A program made the position numbers and the translations under genes. Under the pieces are notes generated by a model. It worked only from the letters and a program-made list of their open reading frames with translations. It searched no databases and was not told where the DNA came from. A stretch of DNA of 34,085 nucleotides, taken from the NCBI GenBank assembly GCA_000432915.1, contig HF995249.1, positions 1 to 34,085 on the forward strand. The letters run 5' to 3'. This stretch comes from Firmicutes bacterium CAG:194. GTDB lineage: Bacteria > Bacillota > Clostridia > Lachnospirales > Lachnospiraceae. Numbering within the stretch: position 1 is the first letter of the stretch; every line of letters begins with the position of its first letter. Shown piece by piece: positions 1-7,650 of the stretch.

Positions 1-1
1 G

Positions 2-433
2 AAAATGTGCAGAACGACGAATGATGTCAATATCAGCAATGCTGAGCGTGCCCAGATCGCCAATGAAGCGGAAGCGGATGCCTTTATCAGGATCCATGCC
101 AATGGTTCCGAAAACAGTGATGTAAACGGTGCCATGACGATCTGCCAGACCGCCGCCAATCCTTATAATGGAGGTTTATATCAGCAGAGCAGGAAGCTTT
201 CCGACTGTATTCTGGATGCTATGGTAGCAAGTACCGGCGCAAAAAAGGAATATGTCTGGGAGACAGACACGATGAGTGGTATTAACTGGTGTCAGGTACC
301 GGTCACGATCGTGGAGATGGGATATATGACAAATAAAGCGGAAGATCTGAACATGGCAGATCCGGTCTACCAGGAGAAAATCTCGATCGGAATCGCAGAT
401 GGGATCGATGATTATTTCGCATCGGAAAGCTGA
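2..433 (+). CDS. N-acetylmuramoyl-L-alanine amidase (Amidase_3), 5'-truncated by window edge
   Basis: Only the C-terminal part of this peptidoglycan amidase is present; the reading frame is open to the left edge, so the internal ATG at base 5 is not a real start. Visible Amidase_3 signatures are a zinc-ligand His in a FIRIHANGS stretch and the catalytic Glu in VTIVEMGYMTN near the end, the usual order for this family. The enzyme cleaves the bond between MurNAc and the stem-peptide L-alanine, and would act outside the membrane. The upstream zinc ligands (DAGH and Glu) lie outside the window, so activity cannot be judged. It is followed by an apparent new promoter and a glycan operon. A second, larger Amidase_3 protein lies at 26394-29900. 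Confidence 0.85.
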   Translation, partial: KMCRTTNDVNISNAERAQIANEAEADAFIRIHANGSENSDVNGAMTICQTAANPYNGGLYQQSRKLSDCILDAMVASTGAKKEYVWETDTMSGINWCQVPVTIVEMGYMTNKAEDLNMADPVYQEKISIGIADGIDDYFASES

Positions 434-452
434 TGATTTTTTACAGGGAGTA

Positions 453-461
453 TGCTATACT
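453..461 (+). promoter_or_regulatory. extended -10 promoter for the glycan operon
   Basis: A TG-C-TATACT extended -10 element lies 61 bp before the first glycosyltransferase start. No convincing -35 is present at 17 bp, which fits extended -10 promoters. It is the only good promoter-like site seen between the amidase stop and this operon. Confidence 0.45.
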
Positions 462-522
462 ATAAGATACGATGCCAGCGGCAAAAATGCGATGAGCAGA
501 GCATAGGAAATAAGGAACGGTT

Positions 523-1290
523 ATGAAGAGTTTACCCGATACCCCAAAGGTGTCCATCATTACAATGACATACAATGACTGTGCACATCTTGAAAAATGT
601 GTGACGCAGATCCTGAAACAGGATTATGAAAATATAGAATATATCATCGTAGACGGCGGTTCCTCTGATGGAACGCACGAGATCATACAAAAGGCGGCAC
701 AGCAGCTGGGAGATAAGCTGAAGTGGGTTTCGGAGCCGGATGAAGGGCTGTATGATGCGCTGAATAAAGGAATCCGTATGGCGACCGGTGCGATTGTCGG
801 GCTGATGTGTGATGAATTTGCGGATGCCCATGTGCTGTCCGATATGGTACGGCAGATGCAGAGGGACGGAACAGACGGCGTACACGGTGATATTGACTAC
901 ATGGCGGACGGTAAAGTGATCCGCAAATGGCGGATGGGCGCAGGAACTGCGAAAAAGCTCAGATGGGGCTGGATGCCCGGTCATCCGACCTTATATGTAA
1001 AAAGAGAAGTATACGAAACCTACGGTTTTTATAAAACAGATTATAAAATAGCCGCAGATTATGAGTTTATGATCCGTATCTTAAAAGAGGACAAGGTCAG
1101 ATTGTCTTATATTCCGCGGGTACTTGTGCATATGTTCCATGGAGAAGAATCGGCAAGTACAGGTGGTCTGAAAAGCTATCTTGCTTCTTTTGGAGAAGGC
1201 ATGCGTGCACTGCGGGAAAATCATATGCCACATCCTTTTATTACGACACTGCGCCGGACATGCATGGTGCTTCGGCAATTTGTCAGATGA
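523..1290 (+). CDS. glycosyltransferase family 2 (WcaA/WcaE-like)
   Basis: A 255-residue cytoplasmic GT2 (GT-A fold) that would transfer a sugar from a nucleotide donor to a lipid-linked acceptor. The N-terminus carries the nucleotide-binding strand VSIITMTYND followed by IIVDGGSSDGT. A CDEFAD stretch near residue 100 sits where the DxD-like metal site is expected. The C-terminal half has the HPTLYVKREVY and IAADYEFMIRIL signatures common in repeat-unit-assembling GT2 enzymes. There is no membrane segment. The start is supported by AAGGA six bases upstream. It opens a plus-strand operon; the next gene starts 17 bp downstream. Family is secure; donor and acceptor are unknown. Confidence 0.88.
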   Translation: MKSLPDTPKVSIITMTYNDCAHLEKCVTQILKQDYENIEYIIVDGGSSDGTHEIIQKAAQQLGDKLKWVSEPDEGLYDALNKGIRMATGAIVGLMCDEFADAHVLSDMVRQMQRDGTDGVHGDIDYMADGKVIRKWRMGAGTAKKLRWGWMPGHPTLYVKREVYETYGFYKTDYKIAADYEFMIRILKEDKVRLSYIPRVLVHMFHGEESASTGGLKSYLASFGEGMRALRENHMPHPFITTLRRTCMVLRQFVR

Positions 1291-1306
1291 GCGCTGAAGG
1301 AGAACT

Positions 1307-2011
1307 ATGAAAAGTTTAGTCATCATACCAGCTTATAATGAAGAAAAGAGCATTTTAAATACAGTTGCGGATATCAAAAAAAATGCGCCTGATTTTGATT
1401 ACATCATTATCAACGACTGTTCGCAGGATAAGACGTTGCAGCTTTGTAAAGATGCAGGGATCCCTGTGATCAATCTGCCGATCAATCTGGGAATCGGCGG
1501 TGCGGTGCAGACAGGATATCTGTATGCCAAAAAGAACCACTATGATTATGCGGTGCAGTTTGACGGCGACGGACAGCATGATGCAGCCTTTTTACAGGAA
1601 ATGCGGGATTACATGTATGCGCATGATCTGGATATGCTGATCGGATCACGTTTTATTGAAAAGGAGGGCTTCCAGTCCTCCAGTCTCAGAAGATTCGGGA
1701 TCCGTTATTTTTCGGGATTGATCCGGCTGTTGACCGGAAAGCGCATTACAGATCCGACCTCTGGTATGCGTATGGTAAATGAAAGCATTATTAAAATGTA
1801 TGCAGACTGCTATCCGAAGGATTATCCGGAGCCGGAGAGTGTTGTGGCAGTTCTGCAGGCAGGCAAAAAGGTAGAAGAATATCCGGTAGTGATGCGGGAG
1901 CGGAAGGAAGGCGTTTCCTCCATTTCACCGCTGAAATCCGTTTATTACATGATAAAAGTAACACTGGCAATACTGGTGGAGCGTATCCGCAGAAAGGAAT
2001 ATAAAAAATGA
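1307..2011 (+). CDS. GT2 glycosyltransferase, DPM1/polyprenyl-phosphate type
   Basis: A 234-residue GT2 resembling dolichyl/undecaprenyl-phosphate sugar synthases. It has LVIIPAYNEE at the N-terminus, NDCSQDKT, the NLGIGGAVQTGY stretch, and the metal-binding VQFDGDGQHD around residue 87. There are no C-terminal transmembrane helices, unlike GtrB/ArnC. Its stop codon overlaps the start of a DUF2304 membrane protein (ATGA overlap). GT2-DUF2304 pairs are common in Firmicutes and Actinobacteria, and the membrane partner may anchor the enzyme or handle its lipid product. A GAAGGAG ribosome binding site supports the start. Likely role (inference): making an undecaprenyl-phosphate-linked sugar for the GT-C enzymes downstream. 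Confidence 0.88.
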   Translation: MKSLVIIPAYNEEKSILNTVADIKKNAPDFDYIIINDCSQDKTLQLCKDAGIPVINLPINLGIGGAVQTGYLYAKKNHYDYAVQFDGDGQHDAAFLQEMRDYMYAHDLDMLIGSRFIEKEGFQSSSLRRFGIRYFSGLIRLLTGKRITDPTSGMRMVNESIIKMYADCYPKDYPEPESVVAVLQAGKKVEEYPVVMRERKEGVSSISPLKSVYYMIKVTLAILVERIRRKEYKK

Positions 2012-2388
2012 TGACTGTAAAGCTGCAGATCATTGTCGGAATATGCCTGTTTCTGGCACTGACGGTGATCGTGTATATGATCAAAAAAAGAAGCCTGGAT
2101 CTGAAGTATGCGCTGTCCTGGCTGCTTGCCCTTGTATTTGTACTGGTGCTGGATCTGTTCCCGGTGCTTTTGACAAAGCTGTCTATGGCACTTGGTGTCT
2201 GGGCGCCTGTCAATATGATCTTTTTCCTGGGATTCTGTTTTTCGCTTCTGATCATTTTTACGCTTACGGTCATGCTGTCACGTATGGCGGAAAGAGTCAG
2301 AAAACTTGCACAGGCTGTTGCCATGAATGAGGAAAAACTGGACCGCATGGGCAGGGAACTGAAAAAATTGCAGGAAGAGAAGGAGTAG
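2008..2388 (+). CDS. DUF2304 small membrane protein
   Basis: A 126-residue protein with three predicted transmembrane helices (about residues 5-25, 34-56 and 68-90) and a charged, heptad-like C-terminal tail (about 95-126) likely to form a cytoplasmic coiled coil. Layout and the LDLKYALSWLL stretch match DUF2304, a family usually encoded just after a DPM1-like GT2, as here with an ATGA overlap implying translational coupling. Its biochemical role is not established. Size and partner suggest a GtrA-like role in lipid-linked sugar handling, or a membrane anchor for the GT2. The ribosome binding site of the next gene is embedded in its last codons. Confidence 0.8.
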   Translation: MMTVKLQIIVGICLFLALTVIVYMIKKRSLDLKYALSWLLALVFVLVLDLFPVLLTKLSMALGVWAPVNMIFFLGFCFSLLIIFTLTVMLSRMAERVRKLAQAVAMNEEKLDRMGRELKKLQEEKE

Positions 2389-2391
2389 TCT

Positions 2392-3438
2392 ATGAAAATT
2401 CTGATGATCGGTCTTGGCTCGATCGGGCAGAGACATCTGAGAAATATCAAACGTGTATACGGAGAGGAAGCACAGATCCTTGCTTATCGTGTGCGGGGGC
2501 TGAAACGTACCTTTTCCGATACGATGCAGATCCGGGAAAATGTATCACTGGAAGAAGAATACAACATAAAAAGCTTTGATGATCTTTCCAAAGCACTTCT
2601 GGAAAAGCCGGATATTGCTTATATCACAAATATTACAAAAAGCCATATTCCATGTGCGATCGCATGTGCGAAGGCAGGCTGTCATCTGTTTCTGGAGAAA
2701 CCGATCTCAGACAGTCTGGATGGGATAGCGGAGCTTGCAAAGATCGCTGCGGAAAAGAAGCTGAAAGTATTTGTAGGTTATCAGAACAGGTTTCATCCGG
2801 GCATTCAGTATCTGAAACAGTTTCTGGCAGAGGGCAGTATCGGACGTATTCTTTCCGTGCGCAGTGTTGTGGGAGAACGTCTGACAACGATGCATACTTA
2901 TGAGAATTATAAGGATACGTATATGGCGCGCAAGGATATGGGCGGCGGTGTGCTGCTCAATCAGATGGTGCATGAGCTTGATTATCTGTATTATCTGTTC
3001 GGACAGCCGAAGAGCGTGTATGCGCTGGGTGGCATTAACGGAAATCTCGGGATCGATGTGGAAGACAATCTGGATGCAATTTACCGTTATGAGTCAGAGC
3101 AGGGAACCTTCCCTGTATCGGTGCATGCGGATTTTTACCAGTATCCGCCAAGCCGTTTTGTCAAGGTAGTCGGGGAAAAGGGACACATCATCGTAGACCT
3201 GTTAAAGGCAGAAGTCACACAGGCAGTCGGTGATGAGGTAACGGTCATTCCGTATCCCGACTTTGCGAGAAATGATATGTTTATCGAAGAATTAAAATTG
3301 TTTATAGACTGTATCAGAGAAGATACGGAGCCGGCGATCCCGCTTGCGGATGGTATCGTAAGCCTGAAAATGGCGCTGGCAGCCAGAAAATCAATGGAAA
3401 CAGGAGGCGTGATCGATGAGTTTACTGGAACAGTATAA
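2392..3438 (+). CDS. Gfo/Idh/MocA family oxidoreductase
   Basis: A 348-residue NAD(P)-dependent sugar oxidoreductase. A Rossmann GLGSIGQRH motif lies at residues 7-15, and the family's EKP motif at 102-104 (Lys103 being the usual catalytic lysine). A second-domain NQMVHELDYLYYLFG segment contains the family's HxxD active-site pattern. Length is typical. The stop lies 23 bp inside the next gene, an SDR, so the two are translationally coupled and probably act on the same sugar. In flagellin-glycan (ptm-type) and sialic-acid-like loci, Gfo/Idh and SDR enzymes occur near NeuB homologues, and a NeuB homologue lies at 22183. The exact substrate cannot be read from sequence. Confidence 0.88.
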   Translation: MKILMIGLGSIGQRHLRNIKRVYGEEAQILAYRVRGLKRTFSDTMQIRENVSLEEEYNIKSFDDLSKALLEKPDIAYITNITKSHIPCAIACAKAGCHLFLEKPISDSLDGIAELAKIAAEKKLKVFVGYQNRFHPGIQYLKQFLAEGSIGRILSVRSVVGERLTTMHTYENYKDTYMARKDMGGGVLLNQMVHELDYLYYLFGQPKSVYALGGINGNLGIDVEDNLDAIYRYESEQGTFPVSVHADFYQYPPSRFVKVVGEKGHIIVDLLKAEVTQAVGDEVTVIPYPDFARNDMFIEELKLFIDCIREDTEPAIPLADGIVSLKMALAARKSMETGGVIDEFTGTV

Positions 3439-4249
3439 AATAACGGGAAAAGTAGTCATTATTACAGGCGGAGCCGGTCTGATCGGCAGAAAGCATACAG
3501 AGGCTGTGCTGGAGGGCGAAGGCATTCCGGTACTGCTTGATATTTTTGAGGATTCCCTTGCGAGAGCAAAGCAGGAAATGATTGAGAAATATCCGGGTAA
3601 GCCGGTGGAAACTTATGTGGCAGATATCACTTCCAGGGAATCACTTGAGAAAGTCAGAGATGATCTGCTTGCAAAATACGGTCATATCGACGGTCTGATC
3701 AACAATGCGGCCAACAATCCGAAAATGGAGGGCGGTTCCAAAAATATGGGAGCCATCCAGTTCCATAATCTGCCGCTTTCCATGTGGCAGGATGACATGA
3801 ATGTCGGACTGACAGGTGCATTCCTTTGCTGTCAGGTATTTGGCTATGAAATGGAAAAACAGAAAAGCGGTGTGATCATCAATATTTCTTCCGATTATGG
3901 TATTATCTCTCCGAATCAGAATATTTACCGCAAGGAAGGTGTCGCAGAAGAAGATCAGACGATCAAACCGGTTTCTTACAGTGTTGTAAAACATGGCATT
4001 ATGGGACTGACCAAGTATCTGGCAACCTACTGGGGCAAAAAGGGTGTCCGCGTAAATACACTCTGCCCGGCGAGCCTTCAAAACGGACAGGATCCCGAGT
4101 TTATCGAAAAACTTTCCGCTCTTGTACCGATGGGAAGAATGTCACGCCCGGATGAATATCCGGCGACCGTACTTTACATGCTTTCCGATGCCAGCTCTTA
4201 CATGACCGGCGCAACGGTCGTATTAGATGGCGGAAGAACCATATGGTAA
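3416..4249 (+). CDS. SDR family oxidoreductase, PtmA-like
   Basis: A 277-residue classical short-chain dehydrogenase with the cofactor motif TGGAGLIG (17-24), NNAAN near 96-100, catalytic Ser159 in NISSDYG, and Tyr188/Lys192 in YSVVK. The long insert before the YxxxK motif and overall pattern resemble the flagellin-modification PtmA subgroup; that subgroup call is tentative. The start is fixed by AGGAGG upstream, inside the 3' end of the Gfo/Idh gene. The pair likely performs successive oxidation/reduction or epimerisation on one sugar. A 157-bp hairpin-rich spacer follows, the only large gap in this operon. Confidence 0.87.
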   Translation: MSLLEQYKITGKVVIITGGAGLIGRKHTEAVLEGEGIPVLLDIFEDSLARAKQEMIEKYPGKPVETYVADITSRESLEKVRDDLLAKYGHIDGLINNAANNPKMEGGSKNMGAIQFHNLPLSMWQDDMNVGLTGAFLCCQVFGYEMEKQKSGVIINISSDYGIISPNQNIYRKEGVAEEDQTIKPVSYSVVKHGIMGLTKYLATYWGKKGVRVNTLCPASLQNGQDPEFIEKLSALVPMGRMSRPDEYPATVLYMLSDASSYMTGATVVLDGGRTIW

Positions 4250-4255
4250 AAAATG

Positions 4256-4282
4256 TATCGTGTTTTCAAAGAAAACGCGATA
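4256..4282. repeat. 12-bp hairpin, first of three in the SDR-rmlD spacer
   Basis: Arms 4256-4267 and 4271-4282 pair over 12 bp (one G-U pair) around an AAA loop, 7 bases after the SDR stop. No T-run follows, so it is not a standard intrinsic terminator. It may protect the upstream mRNA 3' end or act as an attenuator. Confidence 0.6.
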
Positions 4283-4287
4283 TGTAG

Positions 4288-4327
4288 CCTCAGCCCATCT
4301 GCGAAGCAGATTTTATATGGGCTGAGG
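4288..4327. repeat. 11-bp inverted repeat with nested inner hairpin
   Basis: Perfect arms CCTCAGCCCAT and ATGGGCTGAGG enclose a smaller CTGC-GAA-GCAG hairpin. There is no T-run after it. With the hairpin just upstream it fills most of the non-coding spacer; it looks like a REP-like or regulatory element. Confidence 0.6.
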
Positions 4328-4336
4328 TTCCCGTGT

Positions 4337-4376
4337 AGACCAAGCCATGCACGCAGAGGTCTGGCAGACCAAGCCT
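4337..4376. repeat. direct repeat AGACCAAGCC x2 with internal hairpin
   Basis: AGACCAAGCC occurs at 4337-4346 and 4367-4376. Between them GGTCT can pair with the AGACC of either copy, giving two mutually exclusive hairpins. It lies 30 bases before the rmlD start. Confidence 0.5.
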
Positions 4377-4406
4377 AAACAGAATTGAGATAAAAGGAGA
4401 ACAATC

Positions 4407-5321
4407 ATGAAATTTTTTGTAACAGGTGTAGCAGGACAGCTTGGACATGATGTCATGAACGAGCTTGCAAAAAGAGGATACGAAGGAGTCGGAAGCGATA
4501 TCGCACCGCAGTACAGCGGCGTTGAGGATGGCAGCAGTGTTACCACCATGCCTTACGTTGGGATGGATATTACAGATGCAAAGGCTGTCAGAGAGACGAT
4601 TCTTTCTGTGAAGCCGGATGTAGTTGTGCACTGTGCTGCATGGACTGCGGTTGACCTGGCAGAAGATGAAGATAAAAAGGAGAAAGTATATGCGATCAAT
4701 GCGAAGGGCACCCAGAATATTGCGGATGTCTGTAAAGAGCTGGACTGCAAGGTGATTTATATCAGTACGGATTATGTATTCAACGGACAGGGTACAGAGC
4801 CATGGCAGCCTGACTGCAAGGATTACCAGCCGCTGAATGTTTACGGCAAAACAAAGCTGGAAGGTGAACTTGCGATCAGCAATACAGTTTCCAAATATTT
4901 CATTGTCAGAATTGCGTGGGTATTTGGCTTAAATGGTAAGAATTTTATTAAGACAATGCTTTCTGTCGGCAAGACACATGATGAGGTCAGAGTGGTAAAC
5001 GACCAGATCGGAACACCTACCTATACCTATGACCTTTCCAGACTGCTTGTCGATATGGCAGAAACCGATAAATACGGTTACTATCATGCAACCAACGAAG
5101 GCGGTTATATTTCCTGGTATGACTTTACCTGTGAGATTTATAAACAGGCGGGACTTTCCACAAAGGTAACACCGGTCACGACGGCAGAATATGGTGTATC
5201 CAAAGCGGCAAGACCGTTTAATTCGCGTCTGGACAAGAGCAAACTCACAGAGAATGGCTTCCGGCCTCTTCCGACGTGGCAGGATGCGCTTTCCAGATAT
5301 TTAAAAGAAATTGAGTACTAA
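4407..5321 (+). CDS. rfbD: dTDP-4-dehydrorhamnose reductase
   Basis: A 304-residue RmlD-family NAD(P)H reductase, the last step of dTDP-L-rhamnose synthesis. It shows the N-terminal GVAGQLGHDV nucleotide-binding motif, HCAAWTAVDLAEDE, YISTDYVFNG, the catalytic YGKTK pair, VRIAWVFG and VNDQIGTPTYT, all characteristic of RmlD rather than of RmlB. Length is normal. A ribosome binding site (AAAAGGAG) precedes the start. RmlC is encoded 25 kb away at 30072, and RmlA/RmlB are not in the window, so the rhamnose genes are scattered. It sits in the operon with GT-C enzymes and acyltransferases. Confidence 0.92.
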   Translation: MKFFVTGVAGQLGHDVMNELAKRGYEGVGSDIAPQYSGVEDGSSVTTMPYVGMDITDAKAVRETILSVKPDVVVHCAAWTAVDLAEDEDKKEKVYAINAKGTQNIADVCKELDCKVIYISTDYVFNGQGTEPWQPDCKDYQPLNVYGKTKLEGELAISNTVSKYFIVRIAWVFGLNGKNFIKTMLSVGKTHDEVRVVNDQIGTPTYTYDLSRLLVDMAETDKYGYYHATNEGGYISWYDFTCEIYKQAGLSTKVTPVTTAEYGVSKAARPFNSRLDKSKLTENGFRPLPTWQDALSRYLKEIEY

Positions 5322-5340
5322 ACAGAAGGGAAACAGATGC

Positions 5341-6552
5341 ATGGATGATAAGATCAGGTCTGTCCTGACCCACAAGATATCGGTAAAAAAAATAACATTC
5401 ACAGTCATGGATATACTTTTGTTTCTGGTGTTGACAGGCTTTGCGCTCATCATGCGCTATGCGCTGCGCAATGTAGTAGCGGGAGATTATAAAATGTTCT
5501 TTGAACCGTGGGTAGCCACACTGTGTGAAGCAGGCGGCGGGATCAAAGGGCTTTCCGCGGAGTTTGAATATGTGGATTATACAACCCCGTATCTGACAAT
5601 ACTGTCTTTTATCAGTATCTGCCCATTTTTAAATACGCTGCTTCTGATGAAGCTGGTATCGATCTTTTTTGATTTTGTGGCAGCGTTTGCAGTCATGGCG
5701 ATCGTATATGACAGAACAAAAAACATGACTTACGGCATTTTAGGCTATGGTGCACTTCTGATGGTACCGACTGTTCTGACAAACGGAGCAATGTGGGCAC
5801 AGTGTGATATCATTTTTACAAGCTTTGTCCTGTGGTCTCTTTACTTTATGCTGAAGGACAAGCCTGCCTGGTCGATGGCATTTTATGGGATCGCCTTTGC
5901 GTTTAAGCTGCAGACCCTGTTTCTGGCACCGCTTTATGTGATCCTCTGGATGAAGGGAAAGGTAAAGCTGAAACATTTTCTGTTCCTGCCACTGATGTAT
6001 GTGATTGGGATGATTCCTTCCCTGCTCGCCGGAAAGAGCTTCTGGGAGCTTATCAGTGTCTATTTTTTCCAGGCAAACGGACAGATGGATATTTATGCAC
6101 TGTCCCATAAATTCCCGAACATTTATCAGTTGATCGGAACGGACAGTTTCCTGTTTGAGTATGCGGATGCGGGCATCTGGGTGACACTTGGTGCACTGAT
6201 GATCCTGATGTACTGCTTTGCCAGAAAACAATATGAAATGAATGCCTGTCTGCTGCTGCGCATGGGTATGCTTCTGACTATGACTGTCGTATTTTTCCTG
6301 CCGCATATGCATGAACGCTATGCAATTCTGGTTGATGTGATGGCAATCGTTTATGTATTTTTTGATTTCAGAAAACTATATATACCGGTACTTACGATCC
6401 TGTGTTCTTTTGCAGGATATACGGTCTATCTGGCACAGAATAACATCATTCCGATGTATGTGTATACCATCCTGTTCCTGCTTCTGATGCTGGATCATGC
6501 ACGTGCCTGTGTAAAGGGCATGCAGGATGGGAAAATAGCAGTTGGAGAGTAG
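5341..6552 (+). CDS. GT-C membrane glycosyltransferase, Gpi18/GT87-like
   Basis: About 403 residues with roughly ten transmembrane segments. An extracytoplasmic GDYKMFFEPW loop after the first helix supplies the acidic residue expected in GT-C enzymes. GAMWAQCDII, AFAFKLQTLFL and PHMHERYAIL (the HERY motif of Gpi18-related mannosyltransferases) are all present. Such enzymes use polyprenyl-phosphate sugars on the outer membrane face. The start is placed at 5341 because GAAGGG lies about 10 bases upstream; an in-frame ATG at 5311 would overlap rfbD but has a poor ribosome binding site. The next gene is a paralogue. Donor likely an undecaprenyl-phosphate sugar made by one of the DPM1-like GT2 enzymes (inference). 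Confidence 0.8.
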   Translation: MDDKIRSVLTHKISVKKITFTVMDILLFLVLTGFALIMRYALRNVVAGDYKMFFEPWVATLCEAGGGIKGLSAEFEYVDYTTPYLTILSFISICPFLNTLLLMKLVSIFFDFVAAFAVMAIVYDRTKNMTYGILGYGALLMVPTVLTNGAMWAQCDIIFTSFVLWSLYFMLKDKPAWSMAFYGIAFAFKLQTLFLAPLYVILWMKGKVKLKHFLFLPLMYVIGMIPSLLAGKSFWELISVYFFQANGQMDIYALSHKFPNIYQLIGTDSFLFEYADAGIWVTLGALMILMYCFARKQYEMNACLLLRMGMLLTMTVVFFLPHMHERYAILVDVMAIVYVFFDFRKLYIPVLTILCSFAGYTVYLAQNNIIPMYVYTILFLLLMLDHARACVKGMQDGKIAVGE

Positions 6553-6555
6553 AAC

Positions 6556-7632
6556 ATGGATAAAAAGATAACGGATTTTCTCGTAAAAGAAATGAAAATA
6601 GGGAAATGGATGCTGGCACCGATCGATCTGCTTCTGTTTGTGGCAGCGGCGGTATTTTCCGTCATGATCCGTATCAGTGTTGTGGATTATACAGCGATCG
6701 AGCTTCCGGCATTTGTAAAATACGGCAATATGCTCAGTTTTGTGACTGGGATCACAGATCTGCTGCTGGCAGTTTTGGGCGCAATGATCGTATATGACCT
6801 GACTGATCGGAAGATCAGAGCTTTTCTGGCATATGCGATCCTGCTGATGCTTCCGGTATTGTGTGCAAGCTGTGCTATGTGGGGCATGGGAGATTCTATT
6901 TATATTTTCTTCGCAGTGCTTTCTTTGTATCTGCTGATGAAAGGCAAAGGAAATGCTTCACTGGTCAGCTATGGGATCAGTCTTTTCTTAAGCAGATATG
7001 CCTTTTTTCTTCTGCCGGTCTATGCGATTGCATTTATGCAGAAAAAAAATAAACTTATGTACTTTATTTTTCCGTTTTGCGGGGTGTGGTTCCGGAACGG
7101 GATCGTACATCAGTCCGGTTATCTGCCGGTTCCGAGCTTTGAAATGGAGAGGATGTTTGTGAAGCTGCGCGGTGAATCACTGCTGAGCCAGAACTGGCCG
7201 AATATTTTCCAGATGATCGGTACAGATAAATTTATTCAGGAATATTCCCTTGTTGCAAAAGTGGCTGCTGCATCGCTGATGCTGCTTGTCATTATGCTTG
7301 TACTTCTGCGCAGTTGGGAAATGAGCGGAGAAGGTATCTGGTATGTGGGACTTGTGCTGTCAATTCTGATCCCATATGTCATGCCACAGATGGATGAGCG
7401 TGCGGGGCTGTTATCCTGCGTACTGTATCTGCTTTTTGCCATGAAACATCCGGATCTTTATTATCCGGCGATCGTACAGGTGATTATTACCTATATTTCA
7501 TTCTCTGCTTACTTCCGCGGAGAAAGTGTGATCCCGCTGAGTGCGGTCGCGCTGGCAGAGCTTTTTGTGCTGCTGCTTACGATCCGGCGTGCGGACCATG
7601 TATTTAAGGTGCAGCAGGAAGAAGCAAGATAA
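6556..7632 (+). CDS. degenerate GT-C paralogue of the preceding gene
   Basis: 358 residues, about nine to ten transmembrane helices. It aligns by eye with the preceding protein at several points: CAMWGMGDSI against GAMWAQCDII, NWPNIFQMIGTDKF against KFPNIYQLIGTDSF, and PQMDERAGLL against PHMHERYAIL. The HERY motif is therefore changed to DERA and the AFKLQ segment is lost, while an Asp is kept in the first loop (SVVDY). It is about 45 residues shorter. It may be an enzyme with altered specificity or an inactive partner subunit. It starts 3 bp after its paralogue's stop, with GGAGAG as ribosome binding site, so the pair is a tandem duplication expressed together. No frameshift is visible. Confidence 0.72.
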   Translation: MDKKITDFLVKEMKIGKWMLAPIDLLLFVAAAVFSVMIRISVVDYTAIELPAFVKYGNMLSFVTGITDLLLAVLGAMIVYDLTDRKIRAFLAYAILLMLPVLCASCAMWGMGDSIYIFFAVLSLYLLMKGKGNASLVSYGISLFLSRYAFFLLPVYAIAFMQKKNKLMYFIFPFCGVWFRNGIVHQSGYLPVPSFEMERMFVKLRGESLLSQNWPNIFQMIGTDKFIQEYSLVAKVAAASLMLLVIMLVLLRSWEMSGEGIWYVGLVLSILIPYVMPQMDERAGLLSCVLYLLFAMKHPDLYYPAIVQVIITYISFSAYFRGESVIPLSAVALAELFVLLLTIRRADHVFKVQQEEAR

Positions 7633-7650
7633 GAAGGAGACTGGTAGCGT

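Noticed and set aside
4290..4631. Minus-strand open frame of 113 codons across the spacer and rmlD start
   Set aside because: It is a shadow of the hairpin region and rmlD; no ribosome binding site or recognisable motif, while rmlD is certain.
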